DNA of 64,000 nucleotides from Gluconobacter cerevisiae (GTDB taxonomy: Bacteria > Pseudomonadota > Alphaproteobacteria > Acetobacterales > Acetobacteraceae), in assembly GCF_015244675.1 (NCBI RefSeq), contig NZ_JABCQO010000011.1, positions 27,814 through 91,813 of the forward strand, given 5' to 3'. The first letter of the stretch is position 1. Every line of letters starts with the position of its first letter. Made by a program: the position numbers and the translations under genes. Below, piece after piece: positions 1-8,845 of the stretch. Below the pieces are notes generated by a model. It was not told the DNA's origin. It saw only the letters and a program-made list of their open reading frames with translations, and searched no databases.

Positions 1-984
1 CTCGTGGCTCGCCTTATGGGCCAGCCAGGGTGCACCGGCCACATCACCGATTGCATAGACGCCCGGCTCGCCAGTCCGGCAGAAACCGTCCGTGACGATA
101 TGGGTCCGATCCACCTGAACCTTGGTGCCCTCAAGTCCCAGATCCTCGACATTCCCCACGATGCCAACCGCACAGATGACGCGATCCACCGTCAAATCGA
201 TCTTGCCCGTCGGGCTTTCAATCGTCGTGGAGACTTCGGTCTCGCTCTTGTTCAGTGGCCCGACCTTCGCGCTGGTGATGATCGTCATCCCCTGCTTTTC
301 GAAAGCCTTGCGGGCTGCTGCACTGATTTCCGGATCTTCGGCGATCAGGATCCGATCCGCCACTTCGGCGATTGTAACTTCACTGCCCATATTCCGGTAG
401 AACGACGCAAATTCGATACCGATCGCACCCGACCCGATAACCAGAAGGCGCTTCGGCAATTCCTTCGGCGTCATGGCCTCACGGGCGCCCCAGATCAGGG
501 TGCCATCCGTCTCCAGTCCTGGAAGCTGACGCCCCCGTGCACCCGTTGCGAGAATAACATGCGGCGCCTTGATGGTCGTTACATCCGCGCCATCCTTCGT
601 GATGGCAACCTGATGCGCCTCACCTGAACGCCCGGCCAGCTTGGCGCGGCCATCAAAGGTCGTGACCTTGGCTTTCTTCAGCAGATGGGCAATCCCGCCA
701 CCCATCCGTCGCGCGATGCTGCGTGAGCGGCCCACGATCTTGGAGAGGTCGAACGAGATGTTGTCTGCGGAAAGACCGAACGTGCCCAGTTCATGCAGAA
801 GATGATGGATTTCCGAAGAGCGCAGAAGCGCCTTGGTCGGAATACAGCCCCAGTTCAGGCAGACGCCACCAAAATGCGTGCTTTCCACAAGCGCCACACT
901 CATGCCGAGCTGGCTGGCCCGCAGCGCCGCCACATAGCCGCCGGGGCCGCCCCCAACAACAATCAGATCGAATGTATCGGACAT
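1..984 (-). CDS. lpd: dihydrolipoyl dehydrogenase (E3), 3' end cut by window
   Basis: Flavoprotein disulfide reductase that re-oxidises dihydrolipoamide of the pyruvate dehydrogenase complex with NAD+. The visible 328 codons start MSDTFDLIVV, carry the FAD-binding glycine motif GGGPGG (residues 11-16), the redox-active pair in CLNWGCIPTK (Cys42, Cys47) and the second nucleotide-binding motif GSGAIG. They end just after the second FAD contact AIGDVAG, so the C-terminal dimerisation domain with the catalytic His-Glu pair lies outside the window. The ATG at 984 lies 3 nt after the pdhC stop, so it is the last gene of pdhA-pdhB-pdhC-lpd. Linkage to the E2 gene makes E3 of PDH, rather than of 2-oxoglutarate dehydrogenase, the likely role. 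Confidence 0.95.
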   Translation of the reverse strand, partial: MSDTFDLIVVGGGPGGYVAALRASQLGMSVALVESTHFGGVCLNWGCIPTKALLRSSEIHHLLHELGTFGLSADNISFDLSKIVGRSRSIARRMGGGIAHLLKKAKVTTFDGRAKLAGRSGEAHQVAITKDGADVTTIKAPHVILATGARGRQLPGLETDGTLIWGAREAMTPKELPKRLLVIGSGAIGIEFASFYRNMGSEVTIAEVADRILIAEDPEISAAARKAFEKQGMTIITSAKVGPLNKSETEVSTTIESPTGKIDLTVDRVICAVGIVGNVEDLGLEGTKVQVDRTHIVTDGFCRTGEPGVYAIGDVAGAPWLAHKASHE

Positions 985-987
985 GGT

Positions 988-2217
988 TCAGACCACCAGA
1001 AAATAAGGGTTCTGCACGATATCGCGCAGCGCATTCAGCCACTCGGCCCCAAGGGCCCCATCCACCGCACGATGATCGACCGACAGCGTCGCCGTCATCA
1101 CAGTCGCAATTGCGATGTCCGAACCACGGACGACTGCCCGCTTTTCGCCTGACGCAATCGCCAGAATACCAGCCTGCGGCGGATTGATGATCGCCGCGAA
1201 TTCCCGCACGCCGAACATACCCATATTGGAAATGGAGAACGTCCCGCCCTGGAATTCCTCGGGCTTGAGCTTTCCAGCACGTGCACGTTTGGCCAGATCT
1301 TTGGCTTCGACACTGATCTCACGCAGGGACTTGCGATCCGCATCGCGGATGATCGGTGTGATCAGCCCGTCCGGAATTGAGACGGCCATCGAAATATCGA
1401 CATTCTCGAAATGCAGCGTCTCGGCATCTGTGAACTGGACATTCACGCCCGGAACTTTCTTTAGTGCCAACGCCACAGCTTTGATCATCATGTCGTTGAC
1501 AGAGATCTTGAAGCTGTTTTCCTGCGCTGTCGCATTCAGCTTCGAACGCAGGGCCAGCAGCGCATCCAGTTCGATATCAACCGAGACATAGAAATGCGGC
1601 ACTTGCGTCTTGGATTCCGTCAGACGGCGCGCGATTACCTTGCGCATCGTCGAGTTCGGAACGCGACGGACTGTTTCTTCCGACGCGGTGACGGTGGGTG
1701 CAGCGGCAGCTTTCGGAGCCGTCTTGGGCGCAGCCGGACCTTTCTCAACATCGCGTTTGAGAATGCGTCCGTTCGGACCACTGCCCGTCAGGGCGTCAAG
1801 GGCAATGCCCCGCTCACGCGCCATGCGTTTGGCCAGCGGAGAGACGAAAATCCGCTCTCCCTTGTCCTCAGCCGGAGCCTTGGATGCCGGAGCGGCAGAC
1901 GTTGTTTCTGCGCTTGCCGTTTCAGCCTTCGGAGCCGCTGCGGCCTGCGCGGAAGAGGTGTCAGGCACAGACTCCCCGTCTTCCACAAGAATCGCAATCG
2001 GTGTGTTGACGGGAATCCCCTCAACACCTTCTTGGATCAGAATGCGGCCAAGGATGCCCTCGTCCACGGCTTCCACTTCCATGGTCGCTTTGTCGGTCTC
2101 GATTTCGGCAATCACGTCGCCCGCAGCGACGGTATCGCCTTCGGCTTTGAGCCAGTGGGCCAGTTTGCCTTCGGTCATAGTCGGCGACAGCGCCGGCATC
2201 AGAATATCGGTAGCCAT
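988..2217 (-). CDS. pdhC: dihydrolipoamide acetyltransferase (E2 of pyruvate dehydrogenase)
   Basis: 409-residue E2 core that transfers acetyl groups from lipoamide to CoA. An N-terminal lipoyl domain (about residues 1-78) has the lipoylated lysine in [10 protein letters not shown] (Lys43). A flexible Ala/Pro-rich linker follows, then a peripheral subunit-binding domain near 118-160 (VSPLAKRMARERGI) and the catalytic domain ending with the HRAVDGALGAEW signature that holds the active-site His and Asp. The open frame extends 15 codons further upstream, but ATG 2217 begins exactly at the family N-terminus [12 protein letters not shown]. It sits 5 nt after pdhB. Only one lipoyl domain is present here; the second of the complex is fused to PdhB. 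Confidence 0.96.
   Translation of the reverse strand: MATDILMPALSPTMTEGKLAHWLKAEGDTVAAGDVIAEIETDKATMEVEAVDEGILGRILIQEGVEGIPVNTPIAILVEDGESVPDTSSAQAAAAPKAETASAETTSAAPASKAPAEDKGERIFVSPLAKRMARERGIALDALTGSGPNGRILKRDVEKGPAAPKTAPKAAAAPTVTASEETVRRVPNSTMRKVIARRLTESKTQVPHFYVSVDIELDALLALRSKLNATAQENSFKISVNDMMIKAVALALKKVPGVNVQFTDAETLHFENVDISMAVSIPDGLITPIIRDADRKSLREISVEAKDLAKRARAGKLKPEEFQGGTFSISNMGMFGVREFAAIINPPQAGILAIASGEKRAVVRGSDIAIATVMTATLSVDHRAVDGALGAEWLNALRDIVQNPYFLVV
2060..2118. repeat. lipoyl-domain DNA repeat, copy in pdhC
   Basis: Direct repeat with 3433-3491 in pdhB: 44 identical bases (2060-2103), one mismatch at 2104, then 14 more identical bases. It encodes the lipoyl-lysine loop ([16 protein letters not shown]). 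Identity at third codon positions suggests recent duplication or gene conversion rather than only protein-level constraint. Confidence 0.85.
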
Positions 2218-2222
2218 CGTTG

Positions 2223-3590
2223 TCAGTCCCGCAGCTGCTTGCGAACCGCATCCACCACCCATTCGGGTTTTGGAAGCGCCAGTTTTTCGAGATTGGCCGC
2301 ATAGGGCATCGGCAGGTCAAGCCCGCAAACGCGCGCTGGCGGAGCATCCAGCCAGTCAAAAGCCTGTTCGACGGCCACGGTGCAGATTTCTGCCCCGATG
2401 CCTGCGACCGGCCAGCCTTCTTCGACGGACACGATCCGGTTCGTCTTTTTCACGCTGCGTACGATTGTCTCGGTATCCAGAGGACGGATCGAGCGCAGGT
2501 TGATGACTTCGGCCGAGATGCCTTCTTCTGCCAGAAGGGCTGCGGCTTCCAGTGCCACGCCGACCATGATGGAGAAGGCTACGAGCGTTACGTCCGTCCC
2601 TTCCCGTTCGATCTTCGCGCGACCGATCGGCAGAATGAAGTCTTCATCTACGGGGCACGGGAATTTCTGTCCGTAGAGGATCTCGTTTTCCAGAACGATG
2701 ACCGGGTTCGGATCGCAAATGGCGGCCCGCAGCAATCCCTTCGCATCCGCAGACGACCAAGGCGCGACCACCTTGAGGCCCGGAATATGGGCAAACCAGC
2801 TTGCGAAACACTGAGAGTGCTGTGCACCGACACGCGCCGCAGCCCCGTTCGGGCCACGGAACACGATGGGACAGCCCATCTGACCGCCGGACATGTACAG
2901 CGTCTTGGCAGCAGAATTGATAATATGATCAACGGCTTGAAGCGAAAAGTTCATGGTCATGAACTCGACGATCGGCTTCAGCCCGGTCAGTGCCGCACCC
3001 ACAGCCATACCCGTGAAACCGTGTTCCGTGATCGGCGTATCAATGACACGCTTCTCGCCAAACTCATCCAGCAGGCCCTGACTGACCTTATAGGCGCCCT
3101 GATACTGCGCCACTTCCTCACCGATCAGAAACACGTCCTCATCACGGCGAAGTTCGGCTGCCATCGCATCACGCAGGGCCTGACGGACGGTGATGTCGCT
3201 GGTCTCGCCCCAGTCCCGGTCATTCTCGGCCTGTGCGACTTCCGGTGCTTCCACGATCCCCAGATCAGCCGGTGTTTCAATCGCGACAGAAGCGCCCGCA
3301 GCTGGATCAGCAGAGCGCGTCACCGTATCCGCAGCCGAAGCGTTTTCGCCTTCGGTTAGAAGCACGGCGATCGGCGTATTGACCGCGATATTCTGCGTGC
3401 CTTCGGCCACCAGTGTCTTGCCGATCACGCCTTCGTCCACGGCTTCCACTTCCATGGTCGCTTTGTCGGTCTCGATCTCGGCAATCACGTCTCCGGCGGA
3501 AACGGCCTCACCTGCCGTCTTGACCCAGCGCGCAAGCGTACCCTCGGTCATGGTCGGCGAGAGGGCCGGCATCAGAATCAGAGATGCCAT
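2223..3590 (-). CDS. pdhB: pyruvate dehydrogenase E1 component, beta subunit with N-terminal lipoyl domain
   Basis: 455 residues, about 120 more than a plain E1-beta. Residues 1-78 form a complete lipoyl domain ([17 protein letters not shown], lipoyl lysine in [10 protein letters not shown]) closely similar to that of PdhC. An Ala-rich linker leads to the E1-beta body starting near [19 protein letters not shown], with [20 protein letters not shown] (thiamine diphosphate-binding region) and a C-terminal transketolase-type domain. E1-beta pairs with PdhA to decarboxylate pyruvate. Lipoyl-E1-beta fusions are known in alphaproteobacteria. ATG 3590 directly begins the lipoyl domain and lies 3 nt after the pdhA stop. 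Confidence 0.96.
   Translation of the reverse strand: MASLILMPALSPTMTEGTLARWVKTAGEAVSAGDVIAEIETDKATMEVEAVDEGVIGKTLVAEGTQNIAVNTPIAVLLTEGENASAADTVTRSADPAAGASVAIETPADLGIVEAPEVAQAENDRDWGETSDITVRQALRDAMAAELRRDEDVFLIGEEVAQYQGAYKVSQGLLDEFGEKRVIDTPITEHGFTGMAVGAALTGLKPIVEFMTMNFSLQAVDHIINSAAKTLYMSGGQMGCPIVFRGPNGAAARVGAQHSQCFASWFAHIPGLKVVAPWSSADAKGLLRAAICDPNPVIVLENEILYGQKFPCPVDEDFILPIGRAKIEREGTDVTLVAFSIMVGVALEAAALLAEEGISAEVINLRSIRPLDTETIVRSVKKTNRIVSVEEGWPVAGIGAEICTVAVEQAFDWLDAPPARVCGLDLPMPYAANLEKLALPKPEWVVDAVRKQLRD
3433..3491. repeat. lipoyl-domain DNA repeat, copy in pdhB
   Basis: Partner of the repeat at 2060-2118 (58 of 59 bases identical, single mismatch at 3477). See the pdhC copy. Confidence 0.85.
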
Positions 3591-3593
3591 GGA

Positions 3594-4598
3594 TCAGGCC
3601 TCCACCAGAATATCAGTCCAGAGTTCGGAATGGTCCGGCTCGGGGCTTGTCTGTGCAAATTCGGTCGCGTCAGCGACAATGGCTTTTACGTCCGTCTCAA
3701 TGTCCTTGAAGACGCTCTCTTCGATCCCGCTGCGCAGCATTTCGGCCTTTAGCGTTTCAATCGGATCACGCGTACGGCGCATTTCTTCGACTTCCGAACG
3801 CTGGCGATACTTCGCCGGGTCCGACATGGAGTGCCCACGATAGCGATAGGTTTCCATTTCCAGCAGAAACGGCCCCTTGCCCGCACGGCAGTATTCCATC
3901 GCTTCCTGTGCCGCTTCATGAACTGCAAAGATGTCCATGCCGTCGACCTTGCGGCTGGCAATGCCCCAAGGCTCGCCATTGCGCGACAGGTCTTTGGAGG
4001 CCGAGGCGCGCTCAATGGACGTGCCCATGCCGTAGCGGTTGTTCTCGATCACATAAATGCAGGGCAGCTTGTGCAGGGCCGCGAGATTGAAGCTCTCATA
4101 GACCTGCCCCTGTGCAGATGCGCCTTCGCCGAAATACACGATCGAGACTTCATCCGTACCGCGATACTTGTTTGCGAACGCCAGACCTGTACCCAGTGCG
4201 ACCTGCGCGCCAACGATACCATGACCGCCATAGAACTCCTTTTCACGGGAGAACATGTGCATGGAACCGCCCTTGCCGCGGGAATACCCGCCGGACCGGC
4301 CCGTCAGTTCCGCCATGACACCGCGCGGCGTCATACCCGCCACGAGCATCTGTCCGTGGTCACGATAGGACGTGATGGACTTGTCGCCCTGCTTCATGTT
4401 GAGGCCGATCCCGACCACAACGGCTTCCTGCCCGATATAAAGATGGCAGAAGCCGCCGATCAGACCCATGCCGTAAAGCTGCCCGGCTTTTTCCTCGAAG
4501 CGCCGGACAAGAAGCATGTCCCTGTAAGCGCGCTTCATGGTCTCCGGCGAAAGGGCCGGACCGTTGCTCCGGCCTGAAGCGGACGGTGTCTCGTCCAT
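3594..4598 (-). CDS. pdhA: pyruvate dehydrogenase E1 component, alpha subunit
   Basis: 334 residues. Thiamine diphosphate-dependent decarboxylase subunit of the pyruvate dehydrogenase complex, first gene of the pdhA-pdhB-pdhC-lpd operon. The TPP/Mg motif runs from GEG (157-159) to ENN (185-187). The phosphorylation-loop-like region YRYRGHSMSDPAKYR is present. ATG 4598 is preceded by a GGAG ribosome site 5 bases upstream and starts MDETPSASGR. The frame continues 24 codons upstream, but those codons lack family similarity. E1-alpha of the two-subunit (alpha2beta2) type fits the separate pdhB and differs from the single-chain AceE of enterobacteria. Confidence 0.95.
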   Translation of the reverse strand: MDETPSASGRSNGPALSPETMKRAYRDMLLVRRFEEKAGQLYGMGLIGGFCHLYIGQEAVVVGIGLNMKQGDKSITSYRDHGQMLVAGMTPRGVMAELTGRSGGYSRGKGGSMHMFSREKEFYGGHGIVGAQVALGTGLAFANKYRGTDEVSIVYFGEGASAQGQVYESFNLAALHKLPCIYVIENNRYGMGTSIERASASKDLSRNGEPWGIASRKVDGMDIFAVHEAAQEAMEYCRAGKGPFLLEMETYRYRGHSMSDPAKYRQRSEVEEMRRTRDPIETLKAEMLRSGIEESVFKDIETDVKAIVADATEFAQTSPEPDHSELWTDILVEA

Positions 4599-4713
4599 GA
4601 CGGTCTCCTGATGGAAATGCATAAAATCCCGCATGCTCTTAGCGGCAGAAGCCACCAAAAGCCAGACCACGTTCCGCTTGCGCGGAATGCCCCGATCTGG
4701 GGGATATGCCGTG

Positions 4714-4746
4714 AAAAAACGACTCTGACCGCCCCGAAAGGCGGCC
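4714..4746 (-). terminator. probable terminator after trpC
   Basis: On the minus strand a GGCCGCC/GGCGGTC stem (plus coordinates 740-746 and 727-733 of the 4-kb block, one G-U pair) with a six-base loop lies directly after the trpC stop. A T6 run follows 7 bases later. The gap between stem and T-run weakens the call. Confidence 0.45.
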
Positions 4747-4751
4747 GGAGA

Positions 4752-5678
4752 TCAAATGAAACCGAGCAGTCGACGTGCCGCCACGCCCGGATCGGGCTCA
4801 CGCAGCAGGCTCTCACCGACCAGCACGGCGCTCGCGCCAACTGCGCCAACCTTCATCATGTCATCCTGCGTTCGGATGCCACTTTCAGAGACGACCAGAC
4901 GATCCGGCGGCACCATCGGCGCCAGATCGATCGTCGTCTGGATATCGGTTTTCAGAGTGCGCAGGTTACGATTGTTGATCCCGATCAGGAATGTATCGAG
5001 TGCCAGCGCCCGGTTCAGTTCGGCTTCGTCATGGACTTCCAGCAGGACATCCATGTCCAGTCCGCGCGCAATCGCGATCAGTTCAGCAGCCTGAGTTTCC
5101 GTCAGCACCGCCATGATCAGCAGAATGCAGTCCGCCCCGATCAGGCGGCTCTCATGGACCTGCCAGGGGTCAAGGATGAAATCCTTGCGCAAAATCGGTA
5201 GGCTGCACGCTTCGCGCACGATGCGGATATCTTCCGTGCTGCCATGAAAGCACGAGCCCTCCGTCAGAACGGACAGGCAGGTGGCGCCAGCGGCCTGATA
5301 GTCCTGCGCAATTTTCACCGGATCATAGTCCGGACGCAGGATCCCGGCGGAAGGAGATGCCTTCTTGATTTCGGCAATCAGCCCGACCTGACGGTCCGCC
5401 GTCAGATGCTGAAGCGCCTGCCCGAACCCCCGTGTGGGGGTGGTGACTTCCCGGGCCCGCGCCGTAATGTCCTTGAGTGACATGATCTGCGAGCGCTGTT
5501 CGATGTCCACCCGCGTACGCGCGCAGATGCGTGCCAGAACATCACTCCGGTCGGCGGCGGTCTCCGCTTCCGGATTTTTGATGGGAGGGGTCGTCGTTTC
5601 CGGAACTTCCGGGTCCGGGAACTGTTCTGTTCCCTCGGGCGAATATGTCATCGCCGGTCGATGGTGCATGAATGTCAT
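4752..5678 (-). CDS. trpC: indole-3-glycerol phosphate synthase
   Basis: 308 residues. Closes the indole ring from CdRP in tryptophan synthesis. The TIM-barrel body begins near DVLARICARTRVDIEQR and has LIAEIKKASPSAG (catalytic Lys), ILRKDFILDPWQV and the phosphate-binding VSESGI and GASAVLVGESL segments. ATG 5678 overlaps the trpD stop as ATGA, which implies translational coupling. This start leaves an N-terminal extension of about 45 residues, rich in Pro, Thr and Glu, that the family normally lacks. No better start lies between it and the conserved body. Confidence 0.95.
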   Translation of the reverse strand: MTFMHHRPAMTYSPEGTEQFPDPEVPETTTPPIKNPEAETAADRSDVLARICARTRVDIEQRSQIMSLKDITARAREVTTPTRGFGQALQHLTADRQVGLIAEIKKASPSAGILRPDYDPVKIAQDYQAAGATCLSVLTEGSCFHGSTEDIRIVREACSLPILRKDFILDPWQVHESRLIGADCILLIMAVLTETQAAELIAIARGLDMDVLLEVHDEAELNRALALDTFLIGINNRNLRTLKTDIQTTIDLAPMVPPDRLVVSESGIRTQDDMMKVGAVGASAVLVGESLLREPDPGVAARRLLGFI

Positions 5679-6772
5679 GATCGTCCTGCGTCTGTGGAAG
5701 CAATGGAATGGGTCGGGGAATGAGCTGACAGACGCGCCCGCTCAAGCGCGGCGCGGGCGAGCCCACGGTCGATGGACTCTGCCGCCAGACCTACATTGCG
5801 ACGGAAAGCCGGAACGTCAATCGTTCCGTCCTTCACGATATCGCCGCGTCCTGCCACATGCAGGGCCGCGGCGGCGTTGAGAAGAACCGTATCACGGTAA
5901 GCGCCACCGGCGCCTTCCAGTAGGGAAAGCAGTGCGGTCGCGTTGGTCTGGGCATCACCGCCGCGGATGGCGGAGATCGGAGCTGCCTTCAGGCCTGACA
6001 TATCCGGTTCGATCTCAAACGAAAAAATAGCGTCTTTCTCCCAAGCCGAGACCTGAGAGGGGCCAGCGAGGGTCAGTTCGTCACTGCCACCCTCCGGGGT
6101 CGCGCCATGCACAACCCAGACAGACAGGCTCCCCAACGCACCGAGTGCTTTTGCAACCGGCTCGCACCAACGTCCATCAAACACGCCGATCAGCTGATGG
6201 CGCACCTGAGCGGGATTGCAGAGTGGCCCGAGCAGATTGAACAATGTCCGAAAACCCAGCGCCTTGCGCACTGGTGCCGCATGACGCATCGCAGGATGAT
6301 GCTGGGGGGCCGCCAGAAAGACCAGACCGTCTTCGCGCAGACGCCTGCCTTGCAGGGCCAGATCATCGGTAGGCGGAATTCCCAGAACTTCCAGAACATC
6401 TGTTGCACCCGTGGCTGACGAGAGCGCGCGGTTGCCGTGTTTGGCGACGGGAACGCCCAGACCGGCCAGCACGAAGGCCACAGCCGTCGAGACGTTCAGC
6501 GTTTTCAGGCCATCCCCGCCCGTTCCGCAAACATCAATCGCCCCAGCCGGAACATCCGGCAGGAGTGTCATGTGATGCCGGACGGCTTTCACAGCACCCG
6601 TCAGTTCGGCCAGAGTTTCTCCACGGAGTTTCAGAGCAGTTAGAAAAGCCGAGAGATGAACCGGATCAACCGTTCCCGCCATAATGGCGTGAAAAGCGGC
6701 TTCTGCTTCATGACTGCTGAGAAGCTGTCCTGAAGCCGCTTTATGCAGAAGCGCTGTAAAATCAGCCCCCAC
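5675..6772 (-). CDS. trpD: anthranilate phosphoribosyltransferase
   Basis: 365 residues. Transfers phosphoribosyl from PRPP to anthranilate. It shows the N-terminal helical domain and the PRPP-binding CGTGGDGLKTLNVST (GTGGDG at 83-88). KHGNRALSSATGATDVLEVLG and RTLFNLLGPLCNP are also family signatures. The start at 6772 lies 2 bases after the trpG stop and the end overlaps trpC by 4 bases. It is a stand-alone TrpD, not fused to TrpG. Confidence 0.96.
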   Translation of the reverse strand: MGADFTALLHKAASGQLLSSHEAEAAFHAIMAGTVDPVHLSAFLTALKLRGETLAELTGAVKAVRHHMTLLPDVPAGAIDVCGTGGDGLKTLNVSTAVAFVLAGLGVPVAKHGNRALSSATGATDVLEVLGIPPTDDLALQGRRLREDGLVFLAAPQHHPAMRHAAPVRKALGFRTLFNLLGPLCNPAQVRHQLIGVFDGRWCEPVAKALGALGSLSVWVVHGATPEGGSDELTLAGPSQVSAWEKDAIFSFEIEPDMSGLKAAPISAIRGGDAQTNATALLSLLEGAGGAYRDTVLLNAAAALHVAGRGDIVKDGTIDVPAFRRNVGLAAESIDRGLARAALERARLSAHSPTHSIASTDAGRS

Positions 6773-6774
6773 TG

Positions 6775-7371
6775 TCAGGCGGCCTGTGATGCCGTGACGG
6801 GAATCCCGGCAATCGTCAGGAAGTTGGCCAGCAGTTCGCGGCCTGCAACGGATGCGATGCTCTCGGGGTGGAACTGAACGCCGTGCACAGGATAGTCGCG
6901 ATGGCGCACACCCATGATAACTCCGTCTTCCGTCCGTGCATTAACGACCAGCGTCTCGGGAATGCTGTCGGGCCGGAGTGTCAGACTGTGATAACGCACG
7001 ACATCCACCGGATCGGGAAGCCCGGCAAAAACCCCCGTTCCGTCATGGTGAACGGTGCTGATCTTGCCGTGCATCGGCACGGGCGCACGCACGACTTCGG
7101 CGCCGAAGACCTGACCGATCGCCTGATGGCCGAGGCACACACCGAAAACCGGCACGCGCCCTGCCGCCGCACGGATCAGATCACAGCAGATCCCCGCCTC
7201 CGCAGGTGCGCCGGGGCCTGGTGAGATTACGATGGCAGCCGGATTGAGCGCCAGAGCCTCTTCAACACTTAGCGCATCGTTGCGACGCACGTCACACGCC
7301 ACACCGAGCGCGCCCAGATGATGGACGATGTTGAACGTGAAGCTGTCGTAATTGTCGATGAGAAGGATCAT
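6775..7371 (-). CDS. trpG: anthranilate synthase glutamine amidotransferase subunit
   Basis: 198 residues. Supplies ammonia from glutamine to TrpE. Class I amidotransferase with MILLIDNYDSFTFN at the N-terminus, PGPG (51-54), catalytic Cys79 in FGVCLGHQAIG, and the His-Glu of VQFHPESI. The open frame extends 114 codons upstream into trpE, but ATG 7371 is where family similarity begins. It lies 61 bases after trpE, the longest gap in this operon. The same subunit may also serve para-aminobenzoate synthesis, which cannot be judged here. Confidence 0.95.
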   Translation of the reverse strand: MILLIDNYDSFTFNIVHHLGALGVACDVRRNDALSVEEALALNPAAIVISPGPGAPAEAGICCDLIRAAAGRVPVFGVCLGHQAIGQVFGAEVVRAPVPMHGKISTVHHDGTGVFAGLPDPVDVVRYHSLTLRPDSIPETLVVNARTEDGVIMGVRHRDYPVHGVQFHPESIASVAGRELLANFLTIAGIPVTASQAA

Positions 7372-7432
7372 GGCAACAGAATGAACTTCGCGTCTCTTTT
7401 CGTCAAACAACACATCGTGTACCCGCCCACCG

Positions 7433-8845
7433 TCAGGCTTTGGCCGCGGTTGCAACCGCGATTTCTGCCGCCCGGAAGAGCGCGCGGGCTTTGGCCTGCG
7501 TCTCGCGGAACTCGGCATTCGGGTCGCTGTCCGCCACCACGCCGCATCCGGCCTGAACATACATGTTGCCGTCCTTGAGAACGGCCATGCGCAGTCCGAT
7601 GCAGGTGTCCATTTCACCGTCTGCGCCGAAATACCCGACACAGCCGGAATACGGCCCGCGTCGTGTCGGCTCCAGTTCGTCGATGATTTCCATGGCGCGG
7701 ATCTTGGGTGCACCTGTCAGGGTTCCGGCCGGGAACGCTGCAACAAGGGCATCCATTGCCGTACTGCCATCCTTGATCTGGCCTGTGACAGTTGAGGAGA
7801 TGTGCATCACATGGCTGTAGCGTTCCACGACGAACTGCTCCGGAACCGCGACAGTCCCCAGTTTCGAGACGCGACCCACATCATTGCGACCCAGATCGAT
7901 CAGCATCAGATGCTCGGCCAGTTCCTTGCGGTCGGCCAGAAGCTCTTTTTCCAGAGCCAGATCCTCATCGCGGTCTGCACCGCGCGGGCGGGTGCCCGCC
8001 AGCGGCCGAACCGTGACTTCGCCATCCCGCAGTCGAACCAGAATTTCCGGCGAGGAACCCACGAGGGCGTAATCCTCAAGCTCCATCACGAACAGGAACG
8101 GTGCCGGATTGACCCGCCGCAGGCTGCGATAGAGCGAGAGCGGTGAAAGTGGGAATGGTGTCGTAAAGCGCTGGCTCGGCACAATCTGGAAGGCATCGCC
8201 CGCCGCAATATAGTCCTGCGCCTTGCGGACATGGTCTTCAAACTGCTGCTGCGTCATGTTGGAGACCGGAGCTTCCAGTTCCGTACCGGTAGGCAGGGTC
8301 TCGCGTGCGTCTCCAAGTGGCGCGGCCAGAGCGGCGCGCGCCCTGTCCAGAAGCGCGTGAGCTTCCGCGTCCGTCGTGTCTCCACGAACCGGCACGGCCA
8401 GCGTCAGTTCATCCCTCACGGAATCAAAGACCGCGAACAGGCGCGGACGGATCATGATTCCTTCCGGCAGTTCCAGATCGTTGACCGGAGCATTCGGCAG
8501 ACGCTCCATCTGACGCACCATGTCGTAGCCCAGCACGCCGAACACGCCACCGATCATGGGAGGCATTCCGCTCGGAAGATCCATCTGGCTGTCGTCTACG
8601 ATGGTCTTGAGCGTCTCGAGCGGTACTCCGTCGATAGGTTTCCCGTCGAGCGTGACCTTCCCGTCCCGGGACTTCCAGACCAGATCCGGCAGCAGGGCTA
8701 TGACGGAATAACGTCCACGTGCAGCACCACCTTCGACGCTTTCGAACAGAAGCCGATATGGATCATCCGACAGGTTCGACAGTCTGAGAAACGCCGAAAC
8801 GGGCGTCAGGAGATCGGCGGCCTCAATGCTGTAGACGATGCCCAT
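7433..8845 (-). CDS. trpE: anthranilate synthase component I
   Basis: 470 residues. Converts chorismate to anthranilate with ammonia from TrpG. N-terminal domain with the LFES segment (33-36) that in this family forms the tryptophan feedback pocket. C-terminal chorismate-binding domain with IVPSQRF, LAGTRPRG, LIDLGRNDVGRVS and GAPKIRAMEIIDELE. Feedback inhibition by tryptophan is therefore expected. Its ATG shares one base with the stop of the upstream ppiD gene (TGATG), so trp genes are probably read from the ppiD promoter. No leader peptide or attenuator was seen. Confidence 0.96.
   Translation of the reverse strand: MGIVYSIEAADLLTPVSAFLRLSNLSDDPYRLLFESVEGGAARGRYSVIALLPDLVWKSRDGKVTLDGKPIDGVPLETLKTIVDDSQMDLPSGMPPMIGGVFGVLGYDMVRQMERLPNAPVNDLELPEGIMIRPRLFAVFDSVRDELTLAVPVRGDTTDAEAHALLDRARAALAAPLGDARETLPTGTELEAPVSNMTQQQFEDHVRKAQDYIAAGDAFQIVPSQRFTTPFPLSPLSLYRSLRRVNPAPFLFVMELEDYALVGSSPEILVRLRDGEVTVRPLAGTRPRGADRDEDLALEKELLADRKELAEHLMLIDLGRNDVGRVSKLGTVAVPEQFVVERYSHVMHISSTVTGQIKDGSTAMDALVAAFPAGTLTGAPKIRAMEIIDELEPTRRGPYSGCVGYFGADGEMDTCIGLRMAVLKDGNMYVQAGCGVVADSDPNAEFRETQAKARALFRAAEIAVATAAKA

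Noticed and set aside
2220..3359. 379-codon plus-strand open frame
   Set aside because: Antisense to pdhB with no domain similarity.
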